Shown one piece after another: positions 1 to 9,130 of a stretch of DNA of 64,000 nt (position 1 is its first letter; the number at the start of each line of letters is the position of its first letter). A program made the translations under genes and the position numbers. The notes beneath the pieces are model-generated. The model saw nothing but the letters and a program-made list of their open reading frames with translations, did not search any database and was not told the origin of the DNA. This DNA is from Myxococcales bacterium. Lineage in GTDB: Bacteria > Myxococcota_A > Polyangia > Haliangiales > Haliangiaceae. Location: the NCBI GenBank assembly GCA_016720595.1, contig JADKKI010000031.1, positions 62,001-126,000 on the forward strand, given 5' to 3'.

Positions 1-1
1 C

Positions 2-268
2 ATTCGCATCACCAGCCACCCGATCGCCCAGGCGCTGTGCGTGGCGCTCGGCCGGCCGCTCCTGACCACCAGCGCGATCGCGCACGGCCCCGAGGAGGAC
101 ATCACCTGCCGCGATGCCGACGAGGTGATCGCGTCGTTCGGTCGATTCCTCGATGTCGTGATCGACAGCGAGCAGACGCCTGCCGCGCCGTCGACGGTGA
201 TCGAGGTCGATCAGGACACGATCACGGTGATCCGCGAGGGCCAGGGCTCGCTCGACGGCATCCTCTGA
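2..268 (+). CDS. L-threonylcarbamoyladenylate synthase (Sua5/YciO/YrdC), C-terminal part
   Basis: The gene enters from the left edge, so only about the last 88 residues are visible. The family makes threonylcarbamoyl-AMP, the first intermediate of the t6A modification at position 37 of ANN-decoding tRNAs, in the cytoplasm. The visible part matches the end of the YrdC fold: a [20 protein letters not shown] stretch (family pattern: His-Pro, a helix, then a Thr-Ser-Ala loop), a PSTVIEV strand and a terminal IREGQGS segment. The last two are the conserved 'PSTV...REG' end of the fold. No C-terminal Sua5 domain follows, so it is the short YrdC/YciO type. Because the N-terminal KxR nucleotide-binding region lies outside the window, YciO-like paralogues cannot be excluded. 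Confidence 0.8.
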   Translation: MRITSHPIAQALCVALGRPLLTTSAIAHGPEEDITCRDADEVIASFGRFLDVVIDSEQTPAAPSTVIEVDQDTITVIREGQGSLDGIL

Positions 269-304
269 CCTGACTGGGGCTGCCCCGCCCGCGACCTGCG
301 CTCG

Positions 305-1132
305 CTACAGATTCCCGCCGGCGTCGCGGCAGAACAACCCGGCACAGTGGTAGCCGGCCTTGCACTTGTTGCCGCAGCCACCGCAGTTGTTGTCGTTGTC
401 CTGGATCGTCGTGCACACGCCGTTGCAGCGTCGGGGCATCCCGGGTCCGGCGCAGTTGCCGCCCTCGGCCGCAGGCGAGCTCGAGCTGGTGGGCCGCTGG
501 GCCTTCGGCGTGGTCGCGGGGTCGCGGAGCCGAACCTTGGCGCGCGGCAGCGCGGCGGAGGTGTCGCCATCGGTGTACGCGACCTTGAACGTGCCGTCCT
601 TGTTCACCGCGCCGACCTTCCCCGGGTACCACACGTCGTCGGTCCACTTGCCCCACACCGGATCGCCCGCCTTGATCGGATCCTCGACGTAGGCCCGCAG
701 CTTGGTGGCCGGGAGCTTGTTCTCGATCGTGCCATCGTCATCGAAGGTGACCTCGAACGTGCCGTCGGGGTTCAGCTTGGTGACCCGCCCCGGATAGAAG
801 CCGGTGCCCTTCCACACCGCGTCGACGCGATCGCCCTGCTTGAACGCGCCGGCGACCGGGACGCGCAACTTGGCCGCGGCCATCCGCTCCATCTCCGTGC
901 CGTCATCGAAGTGGACCGCGAACGTCCCGTCGGGGTTGCCCTTCGTGATCTTCGCCTCGTAGTAGACGTCGTCGACCCACTTGGCGTCGACGCGATCGCC
1001 GACCTTGAACGTCGACTTCGCCGACGGCGCCGGCTTGGGCGCCGCCTTTCCCTCGGCGGACACATCCGCGCTGCACCCCGCCCCAAGCACCACCGTCACC
1101 ACCATCACCGCGAACGCCAATGCCAGCTTCAT
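305..1132 (-). CDS. Lipoprotein with three Tudor-like repeats and a Cys-rich C-terminal module
   Basis: The 275-residue product begins with a lipoprotein signal ending in VVLGAGC (Cys20), so it is probably anchored in the cell envelope. Three repeats of about 50 residues follow (roughly 41-90, 95-145, 150-203), each with the pattern K-x-GD-x-V-x-A-x-W-...-Y-...-DGTF-x-V-x-(F/Y)-DDG. This resembles Tudor/agenet-type small barrels. The last 50 residues hold eight cysteines, including NCGGCGNKC, a module common in myxobacterial secreted proteins. The function is unknown. Tudor-like folds normally bind methylated peptides or nucleic acid inside cells, so an extracytoplasmic triple repeat is unusual. 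The next gene on the same strand, an HMA lipoprotein, ends upstream at 1159. Confidence 0.75.
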   Translation of the reverse strand: MKLALAFAVMVVTVVLGAGCSADVSAEGKAAPKPAPSAKSTFKVGDRVDAKWVDDVYYEAKITKGNPDGTFAVHFDDGTEMERMAAAKLRVPVAGAFKQGDRVDAVWKGTGFYPGRVTKLNPDGTFEVTFDDDGTIENKLPATKLRAYVEDPIKAGDPVWGKWTDDVWYPGKVGAVNKDGTFKVAYTDGDTSAALPRAKVRLRDPATTPKAQRPTSSSSPAAEGGNCAGPGMPRRCNGVCTTIQDNDNNCGGCGNKCKAGYHCAGLFCRDAGGNL

Positions 1133-1158
1133 CGGCGTACCGTATCAAGAGTCCGCGG

Positions 1159-1599
1159 CTAGCGTGTGACGACCTGCACGACCTTCTTCGCATCGTCCGG
1201 CCACGATTCCTTGGCGAGCCAGGGATCGAACCCCGCGCTCTTGATCGCGACGATCATCGGCTTGGTCACCTGCTTCGCGTCACCGAGCGCCGTGTCGTAC
1301 GAGACGAAGATGCTCTCGGTCGAGACATCGAAGCCAAGCTCGTACACCGCCGGCACGTCCGCGAGCGCCATGCGGACCTTCATCGGGCAGGTCTCCTCGC
1401 AGTACATGCCGAGTGCCTTGATCGTGACCTGCGTGAGCGTGGCGGGTCGAGGACGCGGCCGGGCCTCGGCCATGTGCGAGAGCTCGTGATGAACCACGGC
1501 CGATCCGGGCGCCGGCTCGTCCTTCTTGCAGCCAACGCCGGCGGCGAGCACGACGCCCGCGAACGTCAGAGTGAGCAGCGGCGCCGCACGCAGCCCCAT
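1159..1599 (-). CDS. Lipoprotein with a heavy-metal-associated (HMA/MerP-like) domain
   Basis: The product is 146 residues. A lipoprotein signal ends at VLAAGVGC (Cys24). A His/Pro-rich spacer with a HHELSH motif then leads into a ferredoxin-like HMA domain at about 55-130. The metal-binding loop is GMYCEETC (Cys67, Cys71), a C-x3-C instead of the usual C-x2-C of MerP and CopZ. The His cluster could add ligands. It probably binds or passes a soft metal in the periplasm, but no transporter lies next to it, so metal and partner are unknown. Its start codon shares one base with the stop of the TPR gene at 1599-4508, so the two are likely co-transcribed. Confidence 0.7.
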   Translation of the reverse strand: MGLRAAPLLTLTFAGVVLAAGVGCKKDEPAPGSAVVHHELSHMAEARPRPRPATLTQVTIKALGMYCEETCPMKVRMALADVPAVYELGFDVSTESIFVSYDTALGDAKQVTKPMIVAIKSAGFDPWLAKESWPDDAKKVVQVVTR

Positions 1600-4508
1600 C
1601 AGCGGCCGCGACCGCGCTTCTTGGGCGGCTTGGGGCCCTTGATCGGCGCCTCGGCGGGAGCGGGAGCGCCAGGCACCGCGGCGGCACCGGGCTCCGGCAG
1701 CCCCAGCTCCTTGGGCAGCTTGGGATCGAGCAACGCGGCCACCCGGCTGACCTCGGTCTGCGGCTGGATCAGGTCCTTGACCTCGAGGATCAGCGCCTTG
1801 GCCTGATCCTTCTGCTTGGCTGTTCCGCCCTTGTGCGTGATCAGCGCCTCGGCGAGCGTGAGCTTCAGCTGCGGCGTCACCGCGCCGGATTCGGCGAAGA
1901 TCGGCGCCAGCAGATCGAGCGCCCGATCGGGCTCGTTGTTCCGCAGCACGATGCGGGCCTGGAGGCCCAAGGTCGGGAAGTAGCCTGAGTTGACCTTCAG
2001 GGCCTCGTCGAGCTGCTTGCCGGCGCCGGCGATGTCGTTGGCCTCGAGGAGGAGCTCCGCGAGCGCGGTGTGCGTGCGGTACTCGAGCGGGTTCGGCGAG
2101 TTCTCGTTGTTCGGCGTGTTGATGTCGGCCAGCGCCTGCTCGAGTTGCGCCTGCGCTCCCTTGGGATCGCCGGTCGCGATCAACGCCATGCCGTACGCGT
2201 GACGCCCGAGCTTGCTCTTCGCCTTGCGCGCGAGCTTCTCGAGCGCATCGGTGGCTGCGAGGCGATCCTTGCCCTCAGTCGCGATCATGCGCGCCTGCTC
2301 GCGGAGGATCGCGGCCTCGACGTTCTCGGGCGCCATCTTCAGCACCTCGTCGGCCTCCCCCATCGCTTCTTTCGCCTTGCCGAGATCGAGCAGCGCGTAG
2401 ACCCGCAGCAGCCGCGGGCGCACGCCCTCGATCTTGGAGGCCTGATCGAGCGCCTTCTCGGGGAGGCCCGAGGCGAGCAGCAGCGCGGCATCGACGAGCT
2501 GCACCGTCGGATCGTCCTCGGCCTTGCCCTTGCCGAACCACACCACGCGCGCGCGGGCCTTCGCCGTCTCGGCGAGGTTGCCACTCGTGTAGTGTGCCCA
2601 GGCGACACGTGCCCAGAACCGCGGCTCGTTCGGCGGCTTGAGCGCCGTCGCCTTGCGCAGCGACTCGACAGCCTTCGGGTAGTCCTCGATGCCGATGTTG
2701 GCGAGCGCCGAGGCGAGGTTCCGGTACGAGCCCACGCGCGGCCCGATGTTCGCGGACAGCTTCACCGAGAGCTCGTCGATCGCCTCGTTGACCTGCACCG
2801 AGGCCTCGGCGCGACCGAGCGATCGGCCCACCACGGCGAGCGGGTGATCCTTCGACTTGGCGGTCGCCTTGTCGTACGCGGCGAGCGCCTCTTCGAGCTG
2901 CCCGTCATCGACCATCAGGTCGGCGTGCTCGATCATGGCGACCACGAGGCCGTCATCGCCCTCGCCCGCCGCCTTCATCTGCGCCTTGGCCGCCTTGCGC
3001 TCACCACCCGCGAGCTCGGCCCGCGCCTTGAGCCACAGCGCCCACTTGTCGTTGGGGCTGGTCTTCAGGAGCTCGTCGAGGTTCTTCACGGTCTCGGACA
3101 GCGTCGAGATGCTGGTGGCCGCGACCGCCTGCGCGTTGCCATCGCCGGTCCCGAGCGTGGCGAGATCCACCGCCGCCTTGCCGATCACGAGCTCGCGCCA
3201 ACCCGCGGCGCCGGCCTCGATCTCCGGCTTGGCCGACTTGTACGCCTTGTTCACCCGGTCGGCCTCGGTGCCGTAGAGCAGCGCCTCGAGGCCCGCGGTC
3301 TCGGTGTAGTACGCGAACGTCAGGACGTTGGCGTTGTCCTTCTCGAGCGACTCCGAGAGCTTCTTGATCGAGGTCTCGAGGCCGGCGAAGTCGCCATTGC
3401 CGATCGCCTGCTTCGCTTCCTTCTGCAGGCGCGCGACGGCCTCGGCCTTCTGCTTCTCGCTCCACCAGTACCAGGTGCCGCCGCCGCCGATGCCGAGCAC
3501 CAGGACGACGAACAGGAAGATGAACGCACGCCGGGTCGAACGGCCCCAGCGCCGATCCGGCCGCAGATCGAAGTCGTTGTCGGGCGCACGCACGCCCGCG
3601 ACGTCGAGGAGACCGCCGGTGAGCAGATCGTTCAGGTAGGTCTCGCCGACCGCGGCGGACTGCCGGAGCGACGCGGCCGCGGCGTTCTTCTCCTTGTCGC
3701 GCGAGATCACGCGCGGCCGGATGCCCTCGACGCTCATCGGCGGCGGCGCGGTCTGCTTGGGGGTGCGCGCCGTCGAGCTCGACGGCGACGGCATCTGGAA
3801 GCCGGCTGGCGAGGCGTCGGCGAAGCTCGGCGGTGGCGCGGCCTCGGTGCGCGTCGCCGTGGCGAGCTCCGTGCGCGTCGCGGTCGCGGGCTCGGTGGCC
3901 GGCTCGATCGCCATCGTCCGCATCTGCGGTGAGGCGGTCGGGACCGGGGCCGGCGCCGGGCGTCGCGGCGGGGCCGCGATCGGTGGCGGTGCGGGCCGCG
4001 AGCGCTCGACCGCGCCGGCGTGCGGATGATCGGTCTCGCCACGTGGCGGGATCGGCGACGGCACGGGCGGCGGCGCATCGAGCGCCTGCCCGGCGCGCGC
4101 GCGCTTGAGCATCGACAGGATCTGCGGGCTGGTGGGATCGAGGTTCTGCGCGTGCTGGAGCACGGGCACCGCACGCTCGTAGTCCGAGCGGCGGAGCAGC
4201 ACCTCGCCGAGCAACGCGAAGCCCTGCCGGTTCGAGCGGTCGATCTTCACGACGCGGAGCAGCTCGCCTTGCGCTTCTTTCCACTGGTGAAGGGAAGCGT
4301 GAGCCCTTGCGAGCATCACGCGTCCTTCGAGGCTGTCGGGCGCCGCCTCGAGTCCGAGGTTGCCGACCTGAACCGCATCGCGCGGTCGGCCGAGAGCAAG
4401 GTAGGCCTCGCCCAGATCGATGAAAGCTGGCGATCCGGGGTCCCGCCGGACCAGATCGATCAGCTCCTCGATTTCCTGAGCCGTGGGCCGGCGATCCGGA
4501 TCAGCCAT
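1599..4508 (-). CDS. TPR-repeat membrane protein
   Basis: A protein of about 969 residues. An N-terminal set of TPR helices (about residues 10-140, with [16 protein letters not shown] as a clear unit) is followed by a Pro/Ala/Thr linker (145-260). A single transmembrane helix near 331-352 ([14 protein letters not shown], then a Trp-rich end) leads to a long C-terminal run of TPR-type helices to about residue 930 and a basic tail ([13 protein letters not shown]). TPR arrays hold protein complexes together, here on both sides of the inner membrane. No partner can be named. Start: the ATG at 4508 (MADPDRRPT) fits better than the ATG nine bases upstream. It is divergent from aroC with only about 66 bp between, which must hold both promoters. 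Confidence 0.8.
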   Translation of the reverse strand: MADPDRRPTAQEIEELIDLVRRDPGSPAFIDLGEAYLALGRPRDAVQVGNLGLEAAPDSLEGRVMLARAHASLHQWKEAQGELLRVVKIDRSNRQGFALLGEVLLRRSDYERAVPVLQHAQNLDPTSPQILSMLKRARAGQALDAPPPVPSPIPPRGETDHPHAGAVERSRPAPPPIAAPPRRPAPAPVPTASPQMRTMAIEPATEPATATRTELATATRTEAAPPPSFADASPAGFQMPSPSSSTARTPKQTAPPPMSVEGIRPRVISRDKEKNAAAASLRQSAAVGETYLNDLLTGGLLDVAGVRAPDNDFDLRPDRRWGRSTRRAFIFLFVVLVLGIGGGGTWYWWSEKQKAEAVARLQKEAKQAIGNGDFAGLETSIKKLSESLEKDNANVLTFAYYTETAGLEALLYGTEADRVNKAYKSAKPEIEAGAAGWRELVIGKAAVDLATLGTGDGNAQAVAATSISTLSETVKNLDELLKTSPNDKWALWLKARAELAGGERKAAKAQMKAAGEGDDGLVVAMIEHADLMVDDGQLEEALAAYDKATAKSKDHPLAVVGRSLGRAEASVQVNEAIDELSVKLSANIGPRVGSYRNLASALANIGIEDYPKAVESLRKATALKPPNEPRFWARVAWAHYTSGNLAETAKARARVVWFGKGKAEDDPTVQLVDAALLLASGLPEKALDQASKIEGVRPRLLRVYALLDLGKAKEAMGEADEVLKMAPENVEAAILREQARMIATEGKDRLAATDALEKLARKAKSKLGRHAYGMALIATGDPKGAQAQLEQALADINTPNNENSPNPLEYRTHTALAELLLEANDIAGAGKQLDEALKVNSGYFPTLGLQARIVLRNNEPDRALDLLAPIFAESGAVTPQLKLTLAEALITHKGGTAKQKDQAKALILEVKDLIQPQTEVSRVAALLDPKLPKELGLPEPGAAAVPGAPAPAEAPIKGPKPPKKRGRGR

Positions 4509-4574
4509 CAGCACCACAAAGGTAACCTCAACGGGCCGCCCCCCGCAAACCTACATGGAGCTATGCTGCGCGGA

Positions 4575-5657
4575 ATGGGGAGTAGCTTCGGAGCCCTGTT
4601 CCGGATCACGACGTTCGGCGAGTCGCATGGAGCGGGCCTGGGCGTGGTCGTGGATGGCTGCCCTGCCCGTCTGAGCCTCGATCTGGGGCAGATCCAGGCC
4701 GAGCTCGATCGCCGGCGCCCCGGCCAGAGCCGCCTGGTCACCCAGCGCAAGGAGGGGGATCAGGTCGAAATTATTTCCGGAGTCCTCGATGGGGTGACCC
4801 TGGGAACCCCGATCGCGATGCTGATCCGCAACCAGGACGCGCGGAGCAAGGACTACGAGGGCGTCGCCCAGGCCTACCGTCCGAGCCACGCCGACTACAC
4901 CTACGACGCGAAGTACGGGATCCGCGCGATCGCCGGTGGTGGCCGCGCGAGTGCGCGGGAGACCGCCGGGCGGGTCGCGGGCGGTGCGGTCGCGCAGCAG
5001 CTGCTGGCGCGGCGGGGCATCGAGATCGTCGCCTGGGTCGACGAGGTCTGTGGGATCCTGGCCGCGGTCGATCCTGCGCTGATCACCCGTGCCCAGGTCG
5101 ACATCAACGACCTGCGCTGCCCCGATCCGGTGGCCGCGCCGACGATGATCGACCGCATCGAGCGGGCGCGCAAGGACGGCGACTCCGTCGGTGGCGTGAT
5201 CCGCGTCGTCGCGCGCGGTGTGCCCGCGGGCTGGGGCGAGCCGGTGTTCGACAAGCTCGAGGCGGACCTCGCGAAGGCGATGATGAGCATCCCGGCGGTC
5301 AAGGGCGTCGAGAACGGCGCCGGCTTCGCCGGGACGCTGATGACTGGCAGCGAGCACAACGATCCCTTCTACCGTCGCGCCGATGGCACGATCGGCACCC
5401 GCACCAACCACTCCGGCGGCATCCAGGGCGGGATCTCCAATGGTGAGGCGATCACCCTCCGGATCGCCTTCAAGCCGACGGCGACCATCATGCGGCCGCA
5501 GGACACCGTGGATCCCGCCGGCAACCCCGCGGTCCTCGCCCCCAAGGGCCGCCACGACCCCTGTGTCCTGCCACGGGCGATCCCGATCGTGGAGTCGATG
5601 ATGGCCCTGGTGCTCGCCGACCACGCCCTCCGGCAACAGGCGATGCGCCTCGACTGA
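4575..5657 (+). CDS. aroC: Chorismate synthase
   Basis: Catalyses the last shikimate-pathway step, 5-enolpyruvylshikimate-3-phosphate to chorismate, using reduced FMN. The product is 360 residues, the normal length. Family signatures are all present: [10 protein letters not shown] near the N-terminus, [18 protein letters not shown] in the middle, [24 protein letters not shown] and [18 protein letters not shown] at the end. The ATG at 4575 ([19 protein letters not shown]) starts at the usual family position. An in-frame ATG at 4563 adds four residues and is possible. A Rieske gene follows 31 bp downstream on the same strand. trpA and trpB, which use chorismate-derived intermediates, lie far away at the right end of the window. 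Confidence 0.97.
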   Translation: MGSSFGALFRITTFGESHGAGLGVVVDGCPARLSLDLGQIQAELDRRRPGQSRLVTQRKEGDQVEIISGVLDGVTLGTPIAMLIRNQDARSKDYEGVAQAYRPSHADYTYDAKYGIRAIAGGGRASARETAGRVAGGAVAQQLLARRGIEIVAWVDEVCGILAAVDPALITRAQVDINDLRCPDPVAAPTMIDRIERARKDGDSVGGVIRVVARGVPAGWGEPVFDKLEADLAKAMMSIPAVKGVENGAGFAGTLMTGSEHNDPFYRRADGTIGTRTNHSGGIQGGISNGEAITLRIAFKPTATIMRPQDTVDPAGNPAVLAPKGRHDPCVLPRAIPIVESMMALVLADHALRQQAMRLD

Positions 5658-5688
5658 CGATGTCAGGGGGCCCGCCTAGCCTCGGGGG

Positions 5689-6006
5689 ATGGGCCTCACC
5701 CAGCAGCTCCACGACGAGCTCGGCTACGACCCCGATGATGGGGTGCCGCAGGTCTCGGACGTCCTCCTCGCCGGGATGATTCCCGTCGGGGCGGTGATGC
5801 GGGCGCGCGAGGGTGCCGTGCCGATGGCGATCGCCCGGCTCGGGAGCGGGCGCCTGGTCGTCGTCGAGGACGAGTGCCCGCACGATGGCGGCCGGATCTC
5901 CGATGGCTTCGTCGACGGTGAGCTCCTGGTGTGTGCCCGTCACAACTGGGAGCTCGAGGTCGAGGGCCGCCGCTGCCGGCGTGCCACGCCTTGCAAGCTT
6001 CGGTAA
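5689..6006 (+). CDS. Small Rieske [2Fe-2S] ferredoxin-like protein
   Basis: The 105-residue protein is a stand-alone Rieske domain. Cluster ligands are readable: Cys63 and His65 (ECPHDGG) and Cys82 and His85 (VCARHNW), which is C-x-H-x16-C-x2-H. Two further cysteines (96 and 102) near the C-terminus may form a disulphide. Such proteins carry electrons to oxygenases or reductases, or act as small nitrite-reductase-NirD-like subunits. A G-rich stretch just before the ATG may serve as ribosome binding site. It sits between aroC and the ETF-like genes, 53 bp before the latter. Being beside flavoprotein-like genes makes a shared redox role attractive, but that is inference. Confidence 0.85.
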   Translation: MGLTQQLHDELGYDPDDGVPQVSDVLLAGMIPVGAVMRAREGAVPMAIARLGSGRLVVVEDECPHDGGRISDGFVDGELLVCARHNWELEVEGRRCRRATPCKLR

Positions 6007-6059
6007 TTCGAAGGAAATCTTGACCACGCCGGTGGTCGCACGCTAGCTTCCCCCCCAGC

Positions 6060-7058
6060 GTGGGTGCGGTCCTCGTCCATATCGATCTCGACGGAGATCG
6101 GCCCCATCCAGCCTCCCTCACGGCGCTTGCGGCCGGTCGCGCCGTCGCCTCCTCGTGGGGGGCCACCCTGTACGCCGCCCTGGTGATCCACGATCCGGGC
6201 GATCGCAGCGCACCTGATTCGACCGCCCAGCTCGTGAGCACGGCGAACGTCCCTGCGCTCGAGGGCGCGCAGGCGATGCTCGCGCGCGCAGGCGCCGACA
6301 AGATCGTGGTCGCGATGACCGACGTGGTGATCGCGCCCCTGTGGAGCTCGCTCGGGACCGCGTGGCTATCGGTCCTCGATCACCTGCGGCCCCGGCTCGT
6401 CCTGTTCGGTGCCGATAGCCCGAGCGCACCCGAGCTCGGTCCCCGCACCGGTGCGCGGCTGGGAGCGCGCCTGCTGATGCGCGCGCGTGCGGTCGGGGTC
6501 GAGGATGTCGAGCTGCGGGATCGCGATGGCGGGTACGTGCGCTCGAGCGACAGCGGCGCGGCCGTGGTCCTCGTCGGAGGCGCACAGCCGATCGTCGCCG
6601 CCGAGGAGGATGTCGATCTCGTCGTGCTCGTCGTGCCCGGTGGTGGCGACGACAGGATCGAGCTGGTCGGCACGATCGCGGCGGAGGTCGCCCACACCAC
6701 GGGCGCGATGGTGATGATCGGTGATGACGTCGTCGGAGATCCGGCGATCGCACGGGATGCGCAGCGGCTCGCGACGCTCCTCGGCGCACCGCTCGTCGGC
6801 ACGCCGAATGCGGTGCGCGCCGGCGTGGTGCAGCCCGGGGCGGTCGTCGAGAAGGGCACACCGCTCGCCCCCGAGGTGATGGTCGCGATCGGCAACGCCG
6901 TGGTCGACCTCGCGGGCACCAGCAGCCTGATCCGGATCACGCCGAACCCGGGCAAGCAGGTCGACGGCGCGCTGACCGGCCCTGTCGGTGGCGCGCTCTC
7001 GGAGCTCGCACAGGCTCTGGAAGTCGCTGTTGGAGTCGCGCTCGGAGGAGGCTCGTGA
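6060..7058 (+). CDS. Divergent electron-transfer-flavoprotein alpha-like protein
   Basis: The 332-residue protein has ETF-alpha layout: an alpha/beta N-terminal domain (about 1-185) and a C-terminal domain resembling the FAD-binding part (about 190-320). The family motifs there are degenerate. The usual VG(A/G)SR is replaced by LVGTPNAVRAG. The QVGQTG loop is replaced by VVEKGT. The AVGISGAIQH helix is read here as VAIGNAVVDLAG, and the final AINxD as RITPNPG. FAD binding is therefore doubtful. The start is a GTG without a clear ribosome binding site. The next gene starts 4 bases before this one stops, so translation is probably coupled. Classical ETFs pass electrons from acyl-CoA dehydrogenases; this one may have another role. 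Confidence 0.7.
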   Translation: MGAVLVHIDLDGDRPHPASLTALAAGRAVASSWGATLYAALVIHDPGDRSAPDSTAQLVSTANVPALEGAQAMLARAGADKIVVAMTDVVIAPLWSSLGTAWLSVLDHLRPRLVLFGADSPSAPELGPRTGARLGARLLMRARAVGVEDVELRDRDGGYVRSSDSGAAVVLVGGAQPIVAAEEDVDLVVLVVPGGGDDRIELVGTIAAEVAHTTGAMVMIGDDVVGDPAIARDAQRLATLLGAPLVGTPNAVRAGVVQPGAVVEKGTPLAPEVMVAIGNAVVDLAGTSSLIRITPNPGKQVDGALTGPVGGALSELAQALEVAVGVALGGGS

Positions 7059-7726
7059 CGATCGCGGTGTGGCTCGGCAGCGCGCCGCCCGCGCGGACGA
7101 TCCGCTGGCTCGATGGCGTGCTCCACGCGACCGCGAAGTTCATGCGCGGCGACAACGCCCCCCCGGTGCTCGCCGTCGCCGCCGGCGACTCGACGTGGCT
7201 CGACCTCGCCTCCGACCGGGCGACCCGCGCCGGGATCCCCGCCGCGGGCGTCGCGCTCGATCTCCAGCTCGACTACCTCGGGTGGGCGCAGGTGATGGCC
7301 GCCGTCGCGCGGCAGATCAACGCCACCACGATCCTGGTCGACGAGGCGAGCCGCCCCGAGCGGTTCGCCGAGGTCGCCGCGCTCGCCGAGCTCCTCGATC
7401 TCGCGCAGCTCACGCGCGTGGTCGCGATCGCCCCCGAGGGCAACGTGATCCACGCCAGCCGCGTGCACGGCACGGTGCTTCAGACCCTCCGTGTCACCGG
7501 GCCTGCGGTGATCGGGGTGCGCATGGCGGGCCCGCCGATCGACGAGTACCCCACGCCGACGCCCTCGGCCTCGATGCGCCGCCTCGATCTCGGGTCGCTC
7601 GGCCTCGATCCGATCGTGCTCGGTCACCGTGCGCTTCCACCGCGCGCGAGTCAGCAACAACGCCGCACGCTCGAGCGCGTCACCGAGCACCTCGCGGTCC
7701 ACGTCGTCCCGCGGCGAGGCGGTTAG
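7055..7726 (+). CDS. Divergent electron-transfer-flavoprotein beta-like protein
   Basis: A product of 223 residues, slightly short for ETF-beta (about 250). The second half follows the family: ERFAEVAALAELLDLAQLTR (family: laelLglpqvt), then GPAVIGVRMAGPPIDEYPTP (family: lPavvtv, nepRyps) and LDLGSLGLD. The N-terminal 'KRVPD' motif and the AMP-binding loop of classical ETF-beta are absent. It overlaps the ETF-alpha-like gene by 4 bases, and its stop shares a base with the GTG of the next gene, so the three form one tight operon. It likely pairs with the alpha-like protein. Whether the pair binds any flavin or AMP is open. Confidence 0.65.
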   Translation: MTIAVWLGSAPPARTIRWLDGVLHATAKFMRGDNAPPVLAVAAGDSTWLDLASDRATRAGIPAAGVALDLQLDYLGWAQVMAAVARQINATTILVDEASRPERFAEVAALAELLDLAQLTRVVAIAPEGNVIHASRVHGTVLQTLRVTGPAVIGVRMAGPPIDEYPTPTPSASMRRLDLGSLGLDPIVLGHRALPPRASQQQRRTLERVTEHLAVHVVPRRGG

Positions 7727-9126
7727 TGGCTCAGCCACGCACGGCCGCGACCACGGTCGCCGCACCGCGCGTGCAGGTGATCGCTCCCGCCCAGCTCGGC
7801 GCCACCGCGCTCGCGGCGCTGCGCGCACGAGGGATCGAGGCTCGGCTGGCGGAGAACCCGGATCCCGGCGACGTCATCGCCTGGGCGCTCGAGACCACGC
7901 CCACCGGCAGCGCGGCTGTGGAGCTGGCCGTCGCGTGCGCCCGCGCGGCCGAAGCCGGTTATCCGGTCTGCTTGCTCGCCCCACCGCCGCGCGGAGGAGG
8001 GCGCGCCGGCACCGAGCGGGTCGCCGCCCTCGCCTATCTCCGCGCGCACGGCGCCGCCCTCGGCCACGATGTCGATGCCTGGCTCGAGGCCGTGGTCCTG
8101 CTCGTCCGCCACGGCCTGCCCCGGGGCCCGCGCGCCGCCGTGGTGGCCCCGCACGGCTCGTGGCTCGAGGCGCAGGCGCTGCTGATCGTCTCCGAGGCCG
8201 AGACGCTCGGCGTGCGCGTGCCGGTGATCGGCGGCGACGAGCCCACCGATGTCGTGCTCTACGATCCGGCTCACGAGTCCCCGTCCGGCTCCACGCCCGG
8301 CCTCCACGTGCCGATCGCCGCCCGCAGCGAGCTCGCCGCTGACCCAGCTGCGCTGCACGGCGCCCGCGCCGCCCTGACCGCGATCGCCATGCTGGGCCGC
8401 GCGGCCGAGCGGATCGCCGTGGGCCTCGGCCCGGCCGCACCGAGTGCGAGCGCCGAGCTCGCGGTCGACGACGACAAGCTGCGCCGCCAGCTCGGCAAGC
8501 TCGGCACCGGCCGCGTCGGCGACCACGAGACCAAGGTCTTGCTGTCCGCCTACGGCGTGCCGATCACGCGTCAGGCCGTGGCGACCACGCCCTCGGCCGC
8601 GGTCAAGCTCGCGCGTCGCGCCGGCTACCCCGTCGAGCTCAAGCCATGGGGCCACGATCTCCCGACCGAGCCGGCCGGGTGCCCGATCGAGCGCGGCGTG
8701 TCGAGCGATGCCCTCACGCGCCAGGCGTTCACCGCCGTGTTGACGGCCGCTGGCAAGGGCACCACCGAGGGCGCCGCGGTGATCGTCCGCGAGACCCCGC
8801 CGACGGGCCGCGAGGTCTCGGTCTCGTTGCGCGAGCTGCCCTCGCTCGGGTGGACCGTGATCCTCGAGGCCCCGGGCGCCGGCCAGCTCGCCGCCCCCGC
8901 GCCGCTGCGGCTGATCGATGCGCAGTCCCTCGCCCTCCAGATCGTGGCCTCGCGCGCCGGAGAGCCGGAGCCGGATCGCACGGGGCTCGCCAACCTGCTG
9001 CGCCGGGTCTCACACCTCGCCGCGGATCTCGGCGATCGGCTCGAGCGTCTTGACCTGCCTCGTGTGGTGGTCGGCGGACGCGGCGCGAGAACGCTCGTGA
9101 TCGATGCGTTCGCCGAGCTGACCTAG
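7726..9126 (+). CDS. ATP-grasp / NDP-forming acyl-CoA synthetase-like protein, degenerate
   Basis: The predicted protein has 466 residues from the GTG at 7726 (VAQPRTA), which shares a base with the upstream stop. The last 200 residues resemble the ATP-grasp_5 domain of ADP-forming acetyl-CoA synthetases: HETKVLLSAYGVPITRQA, then AAVKLARRAGYPVELKPWGH. The middle (GPRAAVVAPHGSWLEAQALL, then LGVRVPVI) recalls their flavodoxin-like CoA-ligase domain. The N-terminal CoA-binding Rossmann motif and the phosphorylated-His loop are not seen, so a full acyl-CoA synthetase reaction is unlikely. It ends the ETF-like operon. A substrate-activation or carrier role alongside the ETF-like pair is possible but is a guess. 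Confidence 0.6.
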   Translation: MAQPRTAATTVAAPRVQVIAPAQLGATALAALRARGIEARLAENPDPGDVIAWALETTPTGSAAVELAVACARAAEAGYPVCLLAPPPRGGGRAGTERVAALAYLRAHGAALGHDVDAWLEAVVLLVRHGLPRGPRAAVVAPHGSWLEAQALLIVSEAETLGVRVPVIGGDEPTDVVLYDPAHESPSGSTPGLHVPIAARSELAADPAALHGARAALTAIAMLGRAAERIAVGLGPAAPSASAELAVDDDKLRRQLGKLGTGRVGDHETKVLLSAYGVPITRQAVATTPSAAVKLARRAGYPVELKPWGHDLPTEPAGCPIERGVSSDALTRQAFTAVLTAAGKGTTEGAAVIVRETPPTGREVSVSLRELPSLGWTVILEAPGAGQLAAPAPLRLIDAQSLALQIVASRAGEPEPDRTGLANLLRRVSHLAADLGDRLERLDLPRVVVGGRGARTLVIDAFAELT

Positions 9127-9130
9127 CGGC

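Noticed and set aside
1215..1245. tRNA-like T-arm (minus strand GGGTTCGATCCCTGGCTCGCC)
   Set aside because: It lies inside the HMA lipoprotein gene (SAGFDPWLAKE) and no matching acceptor, D or anticodon arms are found upstream.
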